In this document: piece after piece, positions 60,503-64,000 of the stretch | Position numbering within the stretch: the first letter of the stretch is position 1 | Layout of the letters: every line of letters begins with the position of its first letter | Assembly: GCA_041228335.1 (NCBI GenBank) | Contig: CP166130.1 | Location: forward strand, 2,389,001 to 2,453,000 | DNA from: Alphaproteobacteria bacterium LSUCC0684 | GTDB lineage: Bacteria; Pseudomonadota; Alphaproteobacteria; Puniceispirillales; UBA1172 | Reading direction: 5' to 3' | Length of the DNA stretch: 64,000 nucleotides | Made by a program: the position numbers and the translations under genes | The notes under the pieces: model-generated | Databases searched by the model: none | Told to the model about the DNA's origin: nothing | The model's input: only the letters and a program-made list of their open reading frames with translations

Positions 60503-62050
60503 TCAAGCCCTGCTTTCTGCCCTTTCGACTTCTCGAGGGAGGGCTCCGGCAAGGCCGGCGAGACCGAAATATACCGCCCCGCCAATCAGCACCAGCCCGG
60601 CAAGACCGAAGGTCCGTCCAAAAGGAATCCCGGCCACCGCATCCAGCACAAACCCCTTAGACATAATGATTACCGCCGCCATGGCAAGGCTGATCAATGC
60701 AATCCGGCCAAGACCTTTGAACGAGCTGAAATGAAGCCGTCCCCGCCGGTTCAGGATTGCCCCCATCACCAGCACCGAAACCCAGCTCGCCAGCGCGGTT
60801 GCCAGCGCCAGCCCGGCAGCACCAAGCACCCGCATCAGCAGAAGGCTGGCAACAAGATTGATGAGGATTGTTGCAAATGAGATCTTCAGGGGTGTTTTCG
60901 GATCATGCGCCGCATAGAAGGCGGGCTGCATGATCTTGGCCAGAATAAAAGCCGGTATCCCGACCCCATAGGCGATCAGCACCTCTGCAACGGGGGTGAT
61001 TCGGGCAGGATCAAACGCGCCATAGGCAAAAAGCCCGCCAATGATCTCTTCGGCAAGACAGATCGCCCCTGCCATCGCCGGCAAGGCAAAGAACATCCCG
61101 AGATATATTGCCTTCCCCATTGTCCGGATAACGGCCTCCCCATCACCGGAAGCTTCAAGGCGGGATAACTGCGGCAGCAGGGCTGTCCCAAGGGCAATCC
61201 CTATAATGCCGAGGGGAAGCTGGGCGATCCGATCAGCAAAATACAGCGCCGAAATTGCCCCGATCGGCAGAAGAGATGCAAGGATCGTATCGACCAGAAG
61301 GTTGATCTGCATCCCGCCCGCACCTATCGCGGCCGAAAAGAAGGATCGCCACATCCGGCGGCCTGCATCGCTGATCCGGGGCAGGATCATCCAGCGCGGC
61401 AGGCGATCAACCCGGACCAGCATGCGTTGAAGCAGCACCATCTGAAACAGGCCCGCAACCGGCACGGCAACAGCCACCGGAACGGCACCAACCCCGGCTA
61501 GAAGGCCCGCCATCACCGCCCCGGCCATAAGCACAAGATTAAGCAGCACCGGCGCCGCCGCGCCGCCAAAAAAGTGATTGCTGGCATTGGTGATTGCCGC
61601 CCATAACGCCACCAGTGATATCATGGGCAGATACGGCATGGTTATCCTGGCCAGCAGGACGGCGGTTTCAAACCGGCCTCCTTCATCGGTAAACCCCGGT
61701 GCCAGAAACGTGATGACCAGCGGCATGGCCAGTTCCATCACGATGGTGATCAGCACCAATGCCCAAAGGAGGGTGATCTGGACTTCTTCGGCAAGACGCC
61801 TTGCAGCGGCAGGGCTTTCTTTTTCGGCTTTGGCATAGGCTGGCAAAAACGCATTGGTCATCGCGCCTTCTGCAGTCATGCGGCGGAAGAGATTGGGAAG
61901 CTTGAAGGCGACGAAAAACGCATCCGCCACCGGGCCTCCGCCAAGCACCACCGCCAGCAGAATATCTCTCATGAAACCCAGTATCCGGCTCAGTGCCGTG
62001 AGCCCGCCAATCTGGCGAACAGCACCGAAAAGGCTTTTCCCGCTACTCAT
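60503..62050 (-). CDS. murJ: Lipid II flippase MurJ
   Basis: A 515-residue inner-membrane protein with about 14 spans, of the MOP superfamily, which flips lipid II for peptidoglycan synthesis. The N-terminal TALSRILGFMRDILLA and FRRMTAEGAMTNAFLPAY segments are MurJ signatures. The internal arginines of the substrate cavity lie in these first two spans. Its start overlaps the glnD stop as ATGA. Confidence 0.95.
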   Translation of the reverse strand: MSSGKSLFGAVRQIGGLTALSRILGFMRDILLAVVLGGGPVADAFFVAFKLPNLFRRMTAEGAMTNAFLPAYAKAEKESPAAARRLAEEVQITLLWALVLITIVMELAMPLVITFLAPGFTDEGGRFETAVLLARITMPYLPMISLVALWAAITNASNHFFGGAAAPVLLNLVLMAGAVMAGLLAGVGAVPVAVAVPVAGLFQMVLLQRMLVRVDRLPRWMILPRISDAGRRMWRSFFSAAIGAGGMQINLLVDTILASLLPIGAISALYFADRIAQLPLGIIGIALGTALLPQLSRLEASGDGEAVIRTMGKAIYLGMFFALPAMAGAICLAEEIIGGLFAYGAFDPARITPVAEVLIAYGVGIPAFILAKIMQPAFYAAHDPKTPLKISFATILINLVASLLLMRVLGAAGLALATALASWVSVLVMGAILNRRGRLHFSSFKGLGRIALISLAMAAVIIMSKGFVLDAVAGIPFGRTFGLAGLVLIGGAVYFGLAGLAGALPREVERAESRA

Positions 62051-64000
62051 GCGGCCACCTGATTGGCGGGATCGCTTGTCTTGAGGACTTCAAGCAACGC
62101 CTGCTGGATTGCCTTAAGCCTGGTCTCAGACGTGATTTTGAGCCCGAAACCATCCTTGACATAAAACACATCCACCACCCGATCACCATAGGTGGATACG
62201 CTGGCAGTCTGAATCTGCAGCCCCATTTCGGCGATCTTCCGCGTGACCTTGTAGAGAAGCCCCGGCGCATCCTTGCCGTTGATCTCAATCACCGTGTGGG
62301 TCTTGCTGGCGTTGTTATTGACCAAGACCCGGGCAGGGGCCGTTATCCGCCTGATCCGGGCAGGTGTCTGGCGGTTCCGGCGATCCGTGGCGGCGTTGAT
62401 GTCCAGCATACCGGTTAACGTCTTCTCGAGGCTTTGCCTGATCTTCATCTGTTCCTGCGGGTCGCTGATAGCCTCCTTGTCCTGATCCTGAATCCAGAAC
62501 GCATCAAGGGTCAGCCCGTCTTTGCGGGTGGTGATGCGGGCATCGACGATATTCGCTCCGGCGGCTGCCAGCCCTCCTGCAATGCGGGAAAAGAGTCCGG
62601 CATCATCGGCGGTGATAATGACGACTTCCGTGGCGTTTCGCTTCAGATCAGATGTCATGACAATTGTAAGAAGCTTGTTCTCGGCAAGATGGTTTCGGCA
62701 CATTTCCGCATGGCGGCCATGGCTTTCGGCATCGAACCCTGTCCAGTAGGCCGTGGTAAATATGTCAAGATGGTTGCTGATCTCGTCCTCGGTCCAACGT
62801 GAAGACAGCCGCTCTGCCAAAAGTGTCTTGGCTTCCCCTTCAAGATATCTCAGCGTGTCATCCGGGTTCTCGCCCCGAAGATGGGCCATGGTGCGGCTGT
62901 AGAGATCGCGCATCAAGGCCGCTTTCCAGCCGTTCCATACATTCGGTCCCACCGCCCGGATATCCGCCACCGTCAGCACCAGAAGCAGGTTGAGCCGTTC
63001 AGGGGACTGAACTTCAGCAGCAAAATTGGTGATGGTCATCGGATCGTTGAGATCATAACGGAAGGCGGTTTCGCTCATCAGCAGATGAAAACGCACCAGC
63101 CAGGCCACGGTTTCGGTTTCTTCCTCGCTGAGCCCGAGCCGAGGGCAGACATGGCGGGCAACCTCAGCCCCGAGGATGGAATGATCCCCGCCCCTGCCCT
63201 TGGCGATATCATGGAGAAGAAGCGCAACATAAAGCTCTTTGCGCAAGGTCACTTCCTTGACCGCCGCGGTTGCCACCGGCGCGATCTCGGCCAGTTCGCC
63301 ATGTTCGATCCCGCTGAGGATGCCCATGGCAAAGATCGTGTGCTCATCAACGGTGTAGCTGTGATACATATCAAACTGCATCATCGCAACAATACGGCCA
63401 AAATCCGGGATAAACTTGCCGATGAACCCGCTTTCGTTCATCAGGCGGAGGACCCGCTCCGGGCTTTCGCGACTGGTCAGAATATTAAGGAACATCGCGT
63501 TGGCGTCAGGATGATGACGAAAATCCGCATCGACAAGGTTGAGATGTCCGTGAAGCTTGCGCAGGGCATCGGGATGAATATCAAGCCCGCTCGCCTGCGC
63601 GGTTTCGAACATCCGCATCATCAGAAGCGCATCGTCACGAAAACTGTAACTGTCCGGAAGGGTCAGTCTTCCTGCGTCCACCTCAAAAGGTTTCGGGGCC
63701 TGTCGCGGCCGGAAACGAAGCAGAAAACTGCGGGGCTTGGTATCGAAATCAGCAGCAAAGGCAGCGCAGAAAATTCGTGTAAGATTGCCGACGGACTTGG
63801 CCGCCAGATAATATCGGCGCATGAACCGCTCAACCCCGCTCAACCCCGACCGGTCTGCGAAACCCAGCGCCGGCGCAATCTCAATCTGGGCATCAAAGGT
63901 CAGGCGATCGTCTTCGCGCCCGGCGCGCAAATGCAGATGGCAGCGCACCGCCCAGAGAAACCGCTGGGCATAGGAAAAGACCCGAACCTCATTCCGGCTC
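62047..64000 (-). CDS. glnD: PII uridylyltransferase/uridylyl-removing enzyme, C-terminal part
   Basis: The frame is open to the right edge of the window, so the N-terminal nucleotidyltransferase domain lies outside; about 650 residues are seen. Present are the linker after the nucleotidyltransferase (RCHLHLRAGREDDRLTFDAQ, GLSGVERFMRRYYLAAK), the HD domain for uridylyl removal (YVALLLHDIAKGRGGDHSILGAEVARHV) and two C-terminal ACT domains that sense glutamine (EVVIITADDAGLFSRIAGGL and VIEINGKDAPGLLYKVTRKIAEM). GlnD uridylylates PII according to nitrogen status. It overlaps murJ as ATGA. Confidence 0.95.
   Translation of the reverse strand, partial: SRNEVRVFSYAQRFLWAVRCHLHLRAGREDDRLTFDAQIEIAPALGFADRSGLSGVERFMRRYYLAAKSVGNLTRIFCAAFAADFDTKPRSFLLRFRPRQAPKPFEVDAGRLTLPDSYSFRDDALLMMRMFETAQASGLDIHPDALRKLHGHLNLVDADFRHHPDANAMFLNILTSRESPERVLRLMNESGFIGKFIPDFGRIVAMMQFDMYHSYTVDEHTIFAMGILSGIEHGELAEIAPVATAAVKEVTLRKELYVALLLHDIAKGRGGDHSILGAEVARHVCPRLGLSEEETETVAWLVRFHLLMSETAFRYDLNDPMTITNFAAEVQSPERLNLLLVLTVADIRAVGPNVWNGWKAALMRDLYSRTMAHLRGENPDDTLRYLEGEAKTLLAERLSSRWTEDEISNHLDIFTTAYWTGFDAESHGRHAEMCRNHLAENKLLTIVMTSDLKRNATEVVIITADDAGLFSRIAGGLAAAGANIVDARITTRKDGLTLDAFWIQDQDKEAISDPQEQMKIRQSLEKTLTGMLDINAATDRRNRQTPARIRRITAPARVLVNNNASKTHTVIEINGKDAPGLLYKVTRKIAEMGLQIQTASVSTYGDRVVDVFYVKDGFGLKITSETRLKAIQQALLEVLKTSDPANQVAA

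Noticed and set aside
63828-63847. Tandem 10-nt repeat GCTCAACCCC x2 inside glnD
   Set aside because: It is not a multiple of three and could suggest slippage, but the encoded GLSGVERF motif matches the family, so the frame is normal.

Overview
The window reads as the chromosome of a free-living alphaproteobacterium. Supporting signs are the RegB/RegA redox pair with its HRRTLQR output helix, an Irr-type Fur regulator divergent from fabA-fabB-fabI, the long Dcd-like deaminase beside argD-argF-hslO, and the mutM / ubiE-ubiB-coaBC-dut and rpsT / dnaA-dnaN-recF-gyrB neighbourhoods. Composition is moderately GC-rich and even. Gene packing is tight: many neighbours share a 4-nt ATGA stop/start overlap. 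A SAR116- or Rhodospirillales-like marine lineage would fit, but that is inference. I saw no rRNA, tRNA, insertion sequence, prophage or CRISPR array.

Layout. 1-6393: the end of trkH, then a leftward run (ABC-2 permease, dcd-like, argD, argF, hslO, lipoprotein). 6467-9101: recX and acs, rightward. 9138-13655: the main accessory patch, with an atypical LuxR-type regulator, a Slam-like outer-membrane barrel protein and a poly-glycine-tethered S8 protease lipoprotein. 13656-18293: LysE and EamA exporters, metZ, regA, regB. 18319-25473: gyrB, recF, dnaN, dnaA and rpsT, all leftward, with a gene-free stretch between dnaA and rpsT. 25604-31946: a small secreted protein and mutM leftward, then ubiE-ubiB-coaBC-dut and a ThiF/MoeB-like enzyme rightward. 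31953-35534: a 2-hydroxyacid dehydrogenase, an SH3 protein, and aceA with a small partner. 35670-38792: irr facing fabA-fabB-fabI.

38863-48193 is the transcription/translation operon read leftward: rimP-nusA-ylxR-infB-rbfA-truB-rpsO-pnp. 48289-56673 is a second leftward housekeeping block: tsaB-rimI-miaB-ybeZ-ybeY-corC-lnt-metK-trmB. 56745-64000 holds a polysaccharide deacetylase, a Bax-like glucosaminidase, an Nfu scaffold, trpS, murJ and the C-terminal two thirds of glnD.

Most of the window is housekeeping. The places most worth a second look are: (1) the Slam-like / lipoprotein-protease pair with an adjacent response regulator whose receiver lacks its acidic pocket, a candidate surface-protease delivery system; (2) a coaBC gene carrying an N-terminal Cro-like helix-turn-helix, preceded by palindromic TTCACAA/TTGTGAA half-sites and a 13-codon upstream ORF overlapping its start; (3) ylxR, whose only plausible start in frame is a CTG with a well-placed Shine-Dalgarno; (4) an intrinsic-terminator-like hairpin lying between a good sigma-70 promoter and rimP; and (5) perfect palindromes upstream of aceA and between irr and fabA. 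Functions are assigned from motifs and gene context; no database search was run.
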